Assembly: GCA_964634325.1 (NCBI GenBank)
Contig: CAZWJF010000003.1
Span: 124,001-188,000, forward strand
Origin: JAJXWB01 sp964634325
GTDB lineage: Bacteria; Pseudomonadota; Alphaproteobacteria; Rhizobiales; Beijerinckiaceae
Direction of reading: 5' to 3'
Length of the DNA stretch: 64,000 nt
Shown piece after piece: positions 47,526 through 56,893 of the stretch (positions are counted from its first letter, which is position 1; each line of letters begins with the position of its first letter). A program made the translations under genes and the position numbers. The notes below the pieces were generated by a model, which was not told the DNA's origin, searched no databases, and saw only the letters and a list, made by a program, of their open reading frames with translations.

Positions 47526-49352
47526 ATGTGCGGAATTGTCGGCATTCTCGGCAAGGGGCCCGTTGCGGGCGATATCGTCGAGGCTCTCAAGCGACTCGAA
47601 TACCGCGGCTATGATTCGGCCGGCGTCGCCACCCTGGAGGACGGCCGCCTGACGCGTCGTCGCGCCGAAGGCAAATTGCGCAACCTCGATCAGCGATTGA
47701 TGGCCGAGCCGTTGCTGGGCCATAGCGGCATCGGCCACACCCGCTGGGCGACGCACGGCAAGCCGAACGAAACAAACGCGCATCCGCACGCCAACGGCCG
47801 GGTCGCGGTCGTGCACAACGGCATCATCGAGAACTTCCGTGAACTTCGCGACGGCCTGCGCGCCAAGGGGCACGTCTTTGCGACCGAAACCGATTCCGAA
47901 GTCGTCGCGCATCTCGTCGCAGAAGAGCTGAAAGGTCGCAATTCGGCCGTCGAGGCGGTGGCCGCGGCCCTGCCGCAATTGCGCGGCGCATTCGCGCTGG
48001 CGTTTTTGTTCGACGGCGAGGACGACCTGCTCGTGGGCGCGCGTCGCGGTTCGCCGCTGGCGGTCGGCTGGGGCGACGGCGAGATGTATCTCGGCTCGGA
48101 CGCGCTGGCGCTGGCGCCTTTCACGCAGGACGTCACTTATCTCGACGAGGGCGACTGGGTCGTGCTGAATCGCGCCGGCGCGCAATTCCACGACGCCTCG
48201 GGCGCGGTCGTCGAGCGCGCGCGCATTCGCACGCAGGCGTCCGCCTTTCTCGTCGACAAGGGCGAACACCGCCATTTCATGGCGAAGGAAATTCACGAGC
48301 AGCCCGAGGTCGTCGGCCGCACGCTCGCACATTACCTCGACATGTCAGGGGGCAAAGTGGCGCTCCCGTTCGAATTGCCATTCGACGCCAGGTCTCTCAC
48401 GCGCGTGACGATCACAGCCTGCGGCACGGCCTATTATGCGGGTCTCATCGCGCGCTACTGGTTCGAACGTTTCGCGCGGCTGCCCGTCGACATCGACGTC
48501 GCCTCGGAGTTTCGGTATCGCGAAACGCCGCTGCCGGAAGGAGGCCTTGCGGTCGTCATCTCGCAATCGGGCGAGACGGCCGACACGCTCGCTTCGCTGC
48601 GTTACGCCAAGGGCGCGGGTCAGCACATTCTGTCGGTCGTCAATGTGGCGACCTCCACCATCGCGCGCGAAAGCGAGATCGTCGCGCCGACGCTCGCCGG
48701 CCCGGAAATCGGCGTCGCCTCGACGAAGGCCTTCACCTGCCAGCTTGCGGTGCTCGCAAGCATCGCCATCGCGCTCGGTCGCGCGCGCGGCGTCCTGTCG
48801 GCGCAGGACGAAGCGCGGCTGGTCGGCGAACTCATCGCGGTTCCGGGACTGATCGCCGAGGCGCTCAAGGAAGAGGATGCGATCGAGCAAATCGCCCATT
48901 CGATATCGCACGCCAGAAGCGCGCTTTATCTCGGTCGCGGCACGTCTTTCCCGCTCGCCCTGGAAGGCGCGCTGAAACTGAAGGAAATTTCGTACATCCA
49001 CGCCGAAGGCTATGCGGCGGGCGAGTTGAAGCACGGGCCGATCGCGCTGATCGACGAGGACATGCCGGTCATCGTCATCGCCCCGAAAGACGGCTGGCTC
49101 GAAAAGACGGTGTCGAACGTGCAGGAGGTCGCCGCGCGCGGCGGCCGCATCGTTCTGATTGGCGACGAAGAGGCGAAGACGGAATTGGCGACGGAACTCG
49201 CCGGCGCCGCATTGCTCAAACCCATGGCGCCGGATTTCTCGGCCATCGTCTACGCAATTCCCGCGCAACTGCTCGCCTACCACGCCGCCGTCTTCATGGG
49301 TAAGGACGTCGACCAGCCGCGCAATCTCGCCAAGAGCGTCACGGTGGAGTGA
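47526..49352 (+). CDS. glmS: Glutamine-fructose-6-phosphate aminotransferase GlmS
   Basis: First committed step of hexosamine synthesis: glucosamine 6-phosphate from fructose 6-phosphate and glutamine. The 608-residue protein starts MCGIVGILG with the catalytic N-terminal Cys, has the glutaminase domain (1-240, GIGHTRWATHG) and two SIS isomerase domains (about 285-425 and 455-600; ACGTAYYAGL, SQSGETADT). Length is standard. No ribozyme is expected or seen upstream in this kind of bacterium. Confidence 0.96.
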   Translation: MCGIVGILGKGPVAGDIVEALKRLEYRGYDSAGVATLEDGRLTRRRAEGKLRNLDQRLMAEPLLGHSGIGHTRWATHGKPNETNAHPHANGRVAVVHNGIIENFRELRDGLRAKGHVFATETDSEVVAHLVAEELKGRNSAVEAVAAALPQLRGAFALAFLFDGEDDLLVGARRGSPLAVGWGDGEMYLGSDALALAPFTQDVTYLDEGDWVVLNRAGAQFHDASGAVVERARIRTQASAFLVDKGEHRHFMAKEIHEQPEVVGRTLAHYLDMSGGKVALPFELPFDARSLTRVTITACGTAYYAGLIARYWFERFARLPVDIDVASEFRYRETPLPEGGLAVVISQSGETADTLASLRYAKGAGQHILSVVNVATSTIARESEIVAPTLAGPEIGVASTKAFTCQLAVLASIAIALGRARGVLSAQDEARLVGELIAVPGLIAEALKEEDAIEQIAHSISHARSALYLGRGTSFPLALEGALKLKEISYIHAEGYAAGELKHGPIALIDEDMPVIVIAPKDGWLEKTVSNVQEVAARGGRIVLIGDEEAKTELATELAGAALLKPMAPDFSAIVYAIPAQLLAYHAAVFMGKDVDQPRNLAKSVTVE

Positions 49353-49400
49353 CGGATCGACTGCGTGCGCGAGCGCTTTGCCGGCGCATTGCGAACGGCG

Positions 49401-50378
49401 TCACGCGGCGCGCGCGAGCCGCTCGTTCAGCCAATTGTCCGTCGCGCGCCGGCCGGCGTCCCGCAGGTCGGTCAGAAAGCGCCAGTCGAGATTGGCGGCG
49501 CTGTGCGAGGCGAGATCGACGATCTCGTCCTCGGCGGCGAGACGGTCGACGCGCAACTGGCGCATTTTCGGGGTGGCGTTGAGCGAAGCCGCGAGTTTCA
49601 ACGCCTCGATCTCTGAATTCAACGTCGCGTTGAAGGTGATCTGTTCGAGACGCCGCACGATGTCGCTGCGGCTGACGGGCGCCTTGTCGGCGCGCGCGGG
49701 CGTGACCTGCACGACCAGCACGTCGCGTGCGTTGGATTCGTGGACGAGCCGCACCAGCGGCGGGTTGGCCGCATATCCGCCGTCCCAGTAGTGCTCGCCG
49801 TCGATCTCGACCGTGTGGTGGATGAGCGGCAGGCATGCCGACGCGAGGATCGCCTCGACGCTCAGCTCCTCATTGCGGAAGATGCGCAATTCGCCGTCCG
49901 AGACGCGCGTCGTGGCGATCAGCAGTCGCGGCGCGTGCAGCATGCGCAGGCGCTCAAAGTCGATCTCCTGCTCAAGCGCGCGCCTCAACGGATTGAGGTC
50001 GAATGGATTGAACTGATAGGGCGACAAGGCCCGCGCCAGGGCGCCCACGCCGGCGGGAAGCGCGGCGAGCGGCAGGAACGAGGCTGCGTCGCTCATTTTT
50101 CGCCAGAAGGATTCGAGTTTTGCGCGCGCGCCGTCGCGCCCGCCTTCGATGAGGCCAGCGGCCATCAGCGCCGCGTTGACCGCCCCGGCGCTTGCGCCGC
50201 TGACGGCGTCCAGCTCGACGTCGTCGACCTGCAGCAGACGGTCGAGCACGCCCCACGTAAACGCGCCGAACGAACCGCCGCCCTGCAGCGCGAGGGACAA
50301 ATGCAGCGCGCGCGAACGCTTCTGGCCCCACGGACCGTGCACGCTCAGCAACTGCGCCGCCTGATCGAAAATTCGCAT
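49401..50378 (-). CDS. Patatin-like phospholipase
   Basis: The 325-residue protein has the patatin catalytic core: oxyanion hole GGGSFG (33-38), nucleophile elbow GASAG with Ser63, and Asp of YWDGGYAANP near residue 198. Members hydrolyse phospholipids or other acyl esters; cytoplasmic face likely since no signal is seen. ATG at 50378 follows GGGGGACGAGG; the upstream in-frame start at 50417 lacks support. Convergent with glmS. Confidence 0.9.
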   Translation of the reverse strand: MRIFDQAAQLLSVHGPWGQKRSRALHLSLALQGGGSFGAFTWGVLDRLLQVDDVELDAVSGASAGAVNAALMAAGLIEGGRDGARAKLESFWRKMSDAASFLPLAALPAGVGALARALSPYQFNPFDLNPLRRALEQEIDFERLRMLHAPRLLIATTRVSDGELRIFRNEELSVEAILASACLPLIHHTVEIDGEHYWDGGYAANPPLVRLVHESNARDVLVVQVTPARADKAPVSRSDIVRRLEQITFNATLNSEIEALKLAASLNATPKMRQLRVDRLAAEDEIVDLASHSAANLDWRFLTDLRDAGRRATDNWLNERLARAA

Positions 50379-50515
50379 AAGGCCTCGTCCCCCTGGAGTC
50401 TCGGTGCGATTGTGCATTGCAACATAGATAATTGTGTGGCGCCGGAAGACAAGCCGCGCGGGTTTACGCGTCTTTCATTCGAATCCATGAAAATCCGGTC
50501 TTTCCGGAGGCTTAC

Positions 50516-51748
50516 GTGAGATCGACCCCGTTGGTCCGCTTCATCCGAGACGCAGATTGGCTCAACTCCGAGCGGGCGACCGGTTATGCGCGCATCCTCG
50601 GCGCCATTGCGGCTCTGGCCCTGGTCGGGATGTTTCTGACGTCGACCGGCGGCGTCGATGCGCGCGGCGAACCGGTCGGAACGGATTTCTCCAATTTCTG
50701 GTCGGCGTCGAAGCTGGCGCTGTCAGGCGCTCCCGCCTCCGTCTACGACATGGCCGCGCAATACGCCGTCCAGAAGCAGCAATTCGGCGCACAGACAGGC
50801 TTCTATCCCTTCTTCTATCCGCCGATCTACCTGCTGTTCGTCTATCCGCTCGCGATCTTGCCGTATCTGACCGCTTTGGCGATCTGGCTGCTGGTCACCG
50901 GTTACGCGTATCAGGCGGTCGTGCGGCGTCTGGGGGCGGGCGCGATCGGTCTCCTGCCGGTCCTCGCCTTTCCAGCGGTTTTCGTCACGGTCGGGCACGG
51001 TCAGAACGCGCTCCTGACGACGGCGATCCTCGGCGCGGCTGCGCTGGACCTCGACCGTCGACCGATCCGCGCCGGCGTGCTTCTGGGTTGCCTCGTCTTC
51101 AAACCGCATCTGGCGGTCGTCGCGCCGCTCGCGCTGCTGGCGGCCGGCCGTTGGCGCGCGCTGGCGGCGGCCGCCGCCACGGCTGTCGCGCTCGGCGCCT
51201 TGTCGCTCGCCGCCTTCGGGATCGATGCGTGGAAGGCGTTCGTCGCCTCTGCGCCGGCGGCCAAGGCGGTGCTCGACGACAAGATGATGAGCGCGGAAAA
51301 ACTGCAGAGCGTGTTCGGCGCGATCCGCGTTCTGGGCGGCGGCGCAGATCTCGCGTACGCCGCGCAGGTCGCCGCCGCGCTCGGCGTCCTGGCGACGTTG
51401 CTCTGGCTCGCGCGCCGTTCGTTGCCCGGCGAGGCGCTCGGCGCGCTGGTTGCGACCGCGGCGGCGCTGACGAGCCCGTATTTTCTCGATTACGACCTCG
51501 CGTTGCTGGCCATTCCGCTCGCCTGGGCGGCGGCGCAGGGTCTGAAATCCGGGTTTCTGCCGTGGGAGAAGGCCGTATTGGCCTTCGCTTTCATCCTGCC
51601 GGCCTTTTCGCGCGTGGTCGCCGTGGCGTTCCATCTGCCGCTCGGGCCGGTAGCCGTGGGACTCTTGTTCTGGTGTATCGCCCGCCGGGCGGCGCTTGCG
51701 GCGAACGCGGCCCGAACCCCGAAAGTCCTGCGCTCGGCGCCCGCCTAG
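50516..51748 (+). CDS. Multi-pass membrane protein, glycosyltransferase 87 / DUF2029 type
   Basis: The 410-residue protein has about ten hydrophobic segments. Motifs fit the GT87 (mannosyl/glycosyl, polyprenol-phosphate-dependent) family: GTDFSNFWSASKLALSG near the first loop, PFFYPPIYLLFVYPLA, GHGQNALLTTAI and FKPHLAVVAPL. Donor and acceptor unknown. GTG at 50516 has GGAGG 6 bases upstream. The 3' end overlaps the DsbA-like gene by 4 bases on the other strand. Confidence 0.85.
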   Translation: MRSTPLVRFIRDADWLNSERATGYARILGAIAALALVGMFLTSTGGVDARGEPVGTDFSNFWSASKLALSGAPASVYDMAAQYAVQKQQFGAQTGFYPFFYPPIYLLFVYPLAILPYLTALAIWLLVTGYAYQAVVRRLGAGAIGLLPVLAFPAVFVTVGHGQNALLTTAILGAAALDLDRRPIRAGVLLGCLVFKPHLAVVAPLALLAAGRWRALAAAAATAVALGALSLAAFGIDAWKAFVASAPAAKAVLDDKMMSAEKLQSVFGAIRVLGGGADLAYAAQVAAALGVLATLLWLARRSLPGEALGALVATAAALTSPYFLDYDLALLAIPLAWAAAQGLKSGFLPWEKAVLAFAFILPAFSRVVAVAFHLPLGPVAVGLLFWCIARRAALAANAARTPKVLRSAPA

Positions 51749-52410
51749 GCGGCTGCGTCGGCCCTCTTTTCCAGCGCTTTGCGAATGGCGCGCTTCAGCA
51801 CGTCCGGAGGTTGCGCGCCCGGCAGGGCGAAGCTGCCGTCGAAAATGAAGAACGGGACGCCGGTCACGCCGAGATTCTGCGCGGCCGCGATCTCGCCGCG
51901 CACCTCGTCCTTGTCGCTGTCCGCAGCGAGCAGCGAAGACACGATGTCGCCGTCCATGCCGCCAGCGCGCGCGGCTTCGATCAGGACGGCATGATCGCCG
52001 ATGTCCTTGCCCTCGATAAAGAAGTCCCGGAACAGCCGCTCGACGACCGCATCCTGCGCGCCCGCCGACCATGACCAACGGATCAGGCGATGCGCGTCGA
52101 GCGTGTTCGGCGAGCGCGCGATGGCCTCGAACGCGAAGGGAATGCCTGCGGCCGCTCCCGCCTCGGACACGCGCCCGTAGATCTCCGCAACGCGCGCGCC
52201 GAACTTGCGTTGCAGGTAGGCCTTTCGGTCGACGCCCTCGGGCGGGATGGTCGGGTCGAGCTGATAGGGACGCCAGTGGATTTCGGCAGCGACCTCCGGC
52301 AGATCGGCGAGCGCGGCTTCCAGATTGCGCTTGCCGATGTAGCACCAGGGACAGACCGCGTCGGAGACGACGTCGATGGCGATGGCGTTCGGCCGCTCGA
52401 ACTCGCTCAT
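51745..52410 (-). CDS. DsbA family oxidoreductase (FrnE-like)
   Basis: The 221-residue thioredoxin-fold protein has catalytic CPWC (20-23) in VVSDAVCPWCYIGKRNL and the cis-Pro motif GVTGVPFFIFDG near residue 190. There is no signal peptide, so it is cytoplasmic, like the FrnE/2-hydroxychromene-2-carboxylate isomerase-like group. GGGAGG precedes the ATG. It follows the acyl-CoA-synthetase-like gene by about 50 bases but is on the same strand downstream of it. Confidence 0.9.
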   Translation of the reverse strand: MSEFERPNAIAIDVVSDAVCPWCYIGKRNLEAALADLPEVAAEIHWRPYQLDPTIPPEGVDRKAYLQRKFGARVAEIYGRVSEAGAAAGIPFAFEAIARSPNTLDAHRLIRWSWSAGAQDAVVERLFRDFFIEGKDIGDHAVLIEAARAGGMDGDIVSSLLAADSDKDEVRGEIAAAQNLGVTGVPFFIFDGSFALPGAQPPDVLKRAIRKALEKRADAAA

Positions 52411-52458
52411 GCGAAACCTCCCTGCTGATGTGGTAGGCGCCCGCCGCCAGGCGCGCGC

Positions 52459-53520
52459 TCACACAGGATGTGCCGCGCCGCCGCCCGTTTCAAGCGGCGC
52501 CTCGACCGCAATCGTCAGGCGTCCTTGCTCGTCGCAGGTCAGGATCGCAACCGGGCAGACGCCGGCCGCAAGGCCCGGACGCTGCGGGACCGCATCGCGC
52601 GCCGAAAACGAAAGCGTTTCGAGCCGCGCGCGCGACAGCAGCCCGGCGCTTGCGAGGTCGCCGGCGATCGCCGCGGGAACGACGAGATGGCAGGGCCCGA
52701 GCCGGTCGAGCGTCTCGACGAAGACGCGGGAATCGAAAGGTCCGATCCAGGTCAGCGATGCGCCGGCGAGCAGCGCCGCGAGGGGGCCGGCGACGAGCCC
52801 TGCGAGACTGGCAGGCGACAGCGTGGACAGGATCGGCCGCTCGGCGGTCACGCGCAGACGCGAGGCGAAGTCCAGCGCGTAGGCGACGAGATCGGCCTGC
52901 GCCACGAACGTCGCGCGCGGCGCCCTTTGCTCCGGCGCCAGGACGAGACCCACGCGCGGCGCTTCCGCGCGCGACTCGGGGCGCGCGCCTTCGGCGACGA
53001 CGCCGCGCAAACCCTGCAGCGAAAAATCGACTGCTCCATCGCTGATGTCGGGCCCCAGCGAACCGAGCACGCGCACGGTCGAAGCCGTCGCCGCGATTTC
53101 CAGCATTGCCCCCTCGACGTCGAGGGCGCCGTACCGGCTCGGCCCGACGATGGCCGCAGCGCCCGAGGCCTGCGCCAGGAAAGCGAACGCGGCAGGCGAC
53201 AGATGCGCGGGCGCGACGACGGGCTCGAGACCTGCGCCCAACGCGCCGAGGATCGCCGTCGCGACGCCGATCTGCGCCGCGCCGACCACCAGCATTCGTT
53301 CGCCGGGTCGCAATCCGCACTCGATCGCCTGCACGCCGAAGGCCTGCACGCGGCGGTCGAGTTCGCGATAATCGACCGATGCGCAGTCTCCTTCGGTCTC
53401 GGCGATGGCGATTCTGTCGCCGCGCAGCCGCGCTGCGCCGCGCGCGAGCATGTCGAGACCGAAGCCCGCCAGCGGATGCGCCGGCGCCGCGCCGGATTCG
53501 GAGGTCGTCGCCAGACTCAT
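52459..53520 (-). CDS. Degenerate AMP-binding (ANL-family) protein lacking the nucleotide loop
   Basis: The 353-residue protein has the N-terminal layout of adenylate-forming enzymes (DYRELDRRVQAFGVQAIECGLRPGERMLVVG; LGALGAGLEPVVAPAHLSPAAFAFLAQASGAAAIVG) but no TSG-T-G-PK phosphate loop and no YG-TE motif, and it stops before the C-terminal domain. It is therefore unlikely to adenylate a substrate. Its ATG overlaps the TGA of the binding-protein gene (ATGA). A real, possibly non-enzymatic, protein: codon use is normal and frame is intact. Confidence 0.7.
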   Translation of the reverse strand: MSLATTSESGAAPAHPLAGFGLDMLARGAARLRGDRIAIAETEGDCASVDYRELDRRVQAFGVQAIECGLRPGERMLVVGAAQIGVATAILGALGAGLEPVVAPAHLSPAAFAFLAQASGAAAIVGPSRYGALDVEGAMLEIAATASTVRVLGSLGPDISDGAVDFSLQGLRGVVAEGARPESRAEAPRVGLVLAPEQRAPRATFVAQADLVAYALDFASRLRVTAERPILSTLSPASLAGLVAGPLAALLAGASLTWIGPFDSRVFVETLDRLGPCHLVVPAAIAGDLASAGLLSRARLETLSFSARDAVPQRPGLAAGVCPVAILTCDEQGRLTIAVEAPLETGGGAAHPV

Positions 53521-55370
53521 GCGGACTTGCTCCACCACGTGTCGAGCGTCGCGGAGAAGAGCGGCGCGGCCCAGCGCGGCAGCGTGTCGGGCCGTTCGAT
53601 CCGCGTCCAGTATGCGTCCCATTGCGTCGCCGTGTGGAACAACGGCACGATGTAGAAGCCGCTGAGCAGAACGCGGTCATAGGCGCGCACGGCGGTCACG
53701 AAGTCTTCGTGCGAATTCGCCGCGAGCATCTCTGCGATCAGCGCGTCGATGGCCGGAGACGACGCGCCGGCGAGGTTGAACGAGGCTTCTTGCGACGCGC
53801 TGGCCGATCCCCAGCGCATGCGCTGCTCGTTGCCCGGCGAGGCCGACGCGGTCCAGGTGCCGAGCATCATGTCGAAATCGAAACGTTGACGGCGGCGCTG
53901 GTATTGCACTTCGTCGACCGTGCGCACGCGCGCGACTACGCCGATGCGGCGCAGCGACGACGCGTAATTGAGCGCCAGACGTTCCTGATTGCGGTCGGCG
54001 ACCATGATTTCGAACTCGAACGGTTCGCCGTTGTTCTCGAGTTCTCCGCCGTCGATCCGCCAGCCGGCCTTCGCCAGCAAATCGAGCGCGACGCGCGCTT
54101 GCGTGCGGTCGCGTCCCGTACCGTCCGTGCGATAGGGCCGCCAGCGACCTTCGAGAATGTCCTCGCGCACGACGCCTGGATAGGGCGCCAGCAGCGCCCG
54201 CTCGGCCGGGCTCGCGGGCCTGCCGGTCGAGGCGAGTTCGGAATTGTCGAAGAAGCTCGCCGTGCGCGTGTAGAGATCGTCGAACAGATTGTGGTTGATC
54301 CACTCGAAGTCGAACATGACCCCGAGCGCTTCGCGCACGCGTGCGTCCTTGAACAGCGGACGGCGTGTATTGAACGCGAAGCCTTCCATGCCGCGCGGCG
54401 TGCCAACAGGCAGCTCTTCCCTGCGGACGCGCCCGTCGCGCAACGCCGGAAAATCGTAGCCCGTCTTCCAGCGCGTCGGATTGCCCTCGGTGCGATAGTC
54501 GATCAGCCCGGCCTTGAAGCTTTCGAACATGCTGTTGGCGTCGCGGTAATAGCTGACGACGATCTCGTCGAAATTGTAGAGGCCTCGGCATACCGGCAGG
54601 TCGCGGCCCCAGTAGTCGGGATTGCGTTTCAGCACGATTTCCTCGCCCGGCTTGATCGAGGCGATCTTGTAGGGACCAGAGCCGACGGGAATATCGAGGC
54701 TGGAATCGGAAAACCGCTCGACGTCGGTCTTGTGCTTCGGCAATACGGGCATGAAGGCGAGCGTGAGCGGCAATTCCCGATCGTTCGCGCCGGTCAGGTC
54801 GTAACGGACGGTCCTTTCGTCGAGCGCGACGATCGACCGCACCAGACCGTAAGCGATGCGCTGTTGCGGGCGGCCTTTCGTCTTCAGCAACTCGAACGAG
54901 AACAGGATGTCGGCGGCGGTGATCGGCGCGCCGTCGGAGAATCTGGCGCGCTTGTCGAGGCGGAAGATCACGTAGCTGCGCGCGTCGTCGGTCTCGATCG
55001 TTTCGGCGATCAGACCGTAGAGCGTGAAAGGCTCGTCGAGCGAACGGGTCATCAGGGTCTGGAAGATGTTGCCCGCGAGCCCCTGCGCCGCGGACCCCGC
55101 GCGCAAATTGTAGGGATTGAGCCCGTCGAACGTGCCCTGGAAGGCGATCGACAGGCGTCCGCCCTTGGGCGCGTCCGGATTCGCGTAGGGCAGCCGCTTG
55201 AAGTCCGCGGGCAGCGCCGGCGCGCCGTGCATGGCGATGCCGTGCGCCGTCGAGCCGCCCTTCGCCTGCGCGAAGGCGCGCGGCGCGAAGGCGGCCGGCG
55301 CGGCCGCCAGCGCGCCGATCAGCGTCCGGCGCGACAAGCGCAGCGGTGGACGAATCGTTTGCGACGTCAT
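53517..55370 (-). CDS. Tat-exported oligopeptide-type ABC substrate-binding protein
   Basis: A family 5 extracytoplasmic solute-binding protein of 617 residues, YejA-like in its N-terminal motifs (ALPADFKRLPYANPDAPKGGRLSIAFQGTFDGLNPYNL). The start MTSQTIRPPLRLSRRTLIGALAAAP is a twin-arginine signal (RR14-15). It binds peptides, opines or similar in the periplasm; permease and ATPase genes are not in view. Stop overlaps the ANL-like gene start by 4 bases. Confidence 0.92.
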   Translation of the reverse strand: MTSQTIRPPLRLSRRTLIGALAAAPAAFAPRAFAQAKGGSTAHGIAMHGAPALPADFKRLPYANPDAPKGGRLSIAFQGTFDGLNPYNLRAGSAAQGLAGNIFQTLMTRSLDEPFTLYGLIAETIETDDARSYVIFRLDKRARFSDGAPITAADILFSFELLKTKGRPQQRIAYGLVRSIVALDERTVRYDLTGANDRELPLTLAFMPVLPKHKTDVERFSDSSLDIPVGSGPYKIASIKPGEEIVLKRNPDYWGRDLPVCRGLYNFDEIVVSYYRDANSMFESFKAGLIDYRTEGNPTRWKTGYDFPALRDGRVRREELPVGTPRGMEGFAFNTRRPLFKDARVREALGVMFDFEWINHNLFDDLYTRTASFFDNSELASTGRPASPAERALLAPYPGVVREDILEGRWRPYRTDGTGRDRTQARVALDLLAKAGWRIDGGELENNGEPFEFEIMVADRNQERLALNYASSLRRIGVVARVRTVDEVQYQRRRQRFDFDMMLGTWTASASPGNEQRMRWGSASASQEASFNLAGASSPAIDALIAEMLAANSHEDFVTAVRAYDRVLLSGFYIVPLFHTATQWDAYWTRIERPDTLPRWAAPLFSATLDTWWSKSA

Positions 55371-55621
55371 CGCGGCAGTCTAAGCGAGCGGGATGGCCGC
55401 GTCAGGGCGCGACGCGCCGTCAATTCCGCTCTGGCTTTGCCTGCCCAAAGCAGGTAAGAGGTCGCCGTCACCATGTCGCCGCAATCGGGGGTGATGAGCG
55501 CGGGGGCGCTTCGAAGCGGATCGCGCGGGCAGGCGCCGCTCCAGACCGGGGTCTCCTCGAACTTGTCTTTCGATCGCTGGTCGCCCGGTGGCGCACGCGG
55601 AATTCACTGAAAGGGTCTTTC

Positions 55622-56356
55622 ATGCCGTCCAAAACGAAGCTCTTCGGCGCGGCTGTCGTCGCCGGGGCGATTGCTTTCGCGGGAAGCGCGTTCGCGCAAG
55701 GCGCCAAGCCGAAGCCCGCTCCGAAGCCCGCCCAGACCGAATCGCAGGCCGCGCCCGCTCAGGGCCAGCCGCAGGGCCCGATGGTCGTCGATCTGCACGC
55801 CGCCCAGGCCGAATGGACCAAGGTGTGCGGCAAGGATCAGGCCGCGGGCAAGGAAGTCTGCTACACCACGCGCGATTTCGGCACGCAGGCCGATCAGCCG
55901 CCGGTGCTCGCGGTCGCCGTTTACGACATCAAGGGCGAAGAGACCAAGATCGTGCGCTTCCTGATGCCGATCGGCCTGATGCTCCGCCCCGGCTTCCGTT
56001 TCACGGTCGACAAGGGCGCGACCATCGAGGGCGGATTTGAGATCTGCTTCCCGAACGGCTGCTTCGCGGAGGCGAAGGTCAAGCAGGCGACCGTCGACTC
56101 CATGAAGAAGGGCCAGTCGATGATCGTGCAGGTGCGCAACGGCGTCGGCGCCGAAGTCGCCTTCAACGTTCCGCTCGAAGGGTTCGGCAAGGCGTTCGAC
56201 GGCCCAGCGATCGACCCGAAGGTGCTCGAAGAGCAGCAGAAGAAGCTGCAGGAGCAGCTGCAGAAGAAGGCCGAGGAAGAGCGCAAGAAGCTCGAGGCCG
56301 ACAAGGCCGCCGGCGGCGCGACCCTCCCGGTCACTCCTGCGGCTCCGAAGCAGTAA
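55622..56356 (+). CDS. Invasion-associated locus B (IalB) family protein
   Basis: The 244-residue exported protein has a signal peptide (1-25, ending SAFAQG), a Pro/Ala/Gln linker (26-50), the IalB beta-rich domain (51-195; ADQPPVLAVAVYDIKGEETK, GFEICFPNGCFAEAKV) and a C-terminal coiled coil (197-235, EEQQKKLQEQLQKKAEEERK). Other than Bartonella erythrocyte invasion, function in free-living members is unknown. AAAGGG precedes the ATG. A hairpin terminator follows at once. Confidence 0.88.
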   Translation: MPSKTKLFGAAVVAGAIAFAGSAFAQGAKPKPAPKPAQTESQAAPAQGQPQGPMVVDLHAAQAEWTKVCGKDQAAGKEVCYTTRDFGTQADQPPVLAVAVYDIKGEETKIVRFLMPIGLMLRPGFRFTVDKGATIEGGFEICFPNGCFAEAKVKQATVDSMKKGQSMIVQVRNGVGAEVAFNVPLEGFGKAFDGPAIDPKVLEEQQKKLQEQLQKKAEEERKKLEADKAAGGATLPVTPAAPKQ

Positions 56357-56378
56357 TCACGGCGCTCGGATAGAAAAC

Positions 56379-56412
56379 AAAGGCGCGGGCTTGTCCCGCG
56401 CCTTTTTGTTTT
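56379..56412 (+). terminator. Intrinsic terminator after the IalB-family gene
   Basis: Stem AAAGGCGCGGG / CCCGCGCCTTT (11 bp) with a 5-base loop, followed by TTGTTTT. Located 23 bases after the stop codon. Confidence 0.85.
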
Positions 56413-56448
56413 GAACCTGCGTTGCGGCCAGTTCGGCCTCGCCCGCAA

Positions 56449-56787
56449 TCAGTGGCTGCGGCCGGGTTTCAACTGATAGTCGCCGTCGTCGGTGCGAACG
56501 AAGATTTCATCGACCTGCGGGTGGCGGACCGGCTCGCCCGACGTATCCGGCAGGAGATTCTGCTCGGACACATAGGCGACGTACTCGGTCTCCGCATTTT
56601 CCGCGAACAGATGATAGAACGGCTGGTCCTTGCGCGGCCGCACTTCCTCGGGGATGGCGAGCCACCATTCCTCGGTGTTGGCGAAAACGGGATCGACGTC
56701 GTAGATCACGCCGCGGAACGGGTAGCGGCGGTGTTTCACCACCTGACCGATCGCGAATTTCGCGCTTCTTTCGCGATTTTCGCCCAT
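56449..56787 (-). CDS. hspQ: Heat shock protein HspQ
   Basis: The 112-residue protein matches HspQ/YccV: FAIGQVVKHRRYPFRGVIYDVDPVFANTEEWW, then DQPFYHLFAENAETEYVAYVSEQNLLPD and a C-terminal HPQVDEIF. HspQ binds hemimethylated DNA and helps Lon or other protease substrates in enterics. ATG at 56787 gives the family start; an in-frame TTG at 56808 adds seven residues with no support. Confidence 0.92.
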   Translation of the reverse strand: MGENRERSAKFAIGQVVKHRRYPFRGVIYDVDPVFANTEEWWLAIPEEVRPRKDQPFYHLFAENAETEYVAYVSEQNLLPDTSGEPVRHPQVDEIFVRTDDGDYQLKPGRSH

Positions 56788-56828
56788 GGCGCGCGCAATC
56801 CGTCTCAAAACCCTGCAAAACTCATCAT

Positions 56829-56857
56829 GAGCTAAGACCGGGTCCGGGGATTGTCAA
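56829..56857 (-). promoter_or_regulatory. Possible hspQ promoter
   Basis: On the minus strand TTGACA (56857-56852) and TTAGCT (56835-56830) are 16 bases apart, 42 bases before the hspQ ATG and just after a hairpin that follows the lyase gene. The -35 is consensus, the -10 is weak. Confidence 0.4.
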
Positions 56858-56878
56858 CGGCGGGCGCAGAGCCCGCCG
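56858..56878 (-). terminator. Hairpin after the HpcH/HpaI-family gene
   Basis: CGGCGGGC - 5 bases - GCCCGCCG, 8-bp arms, 16 bases after the lyase stop. No T-run follows, so the strength of termination is unclear. Confidence 0.5.
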
Positions 56879-56893
56879 GGCCTTCGCGGACGA

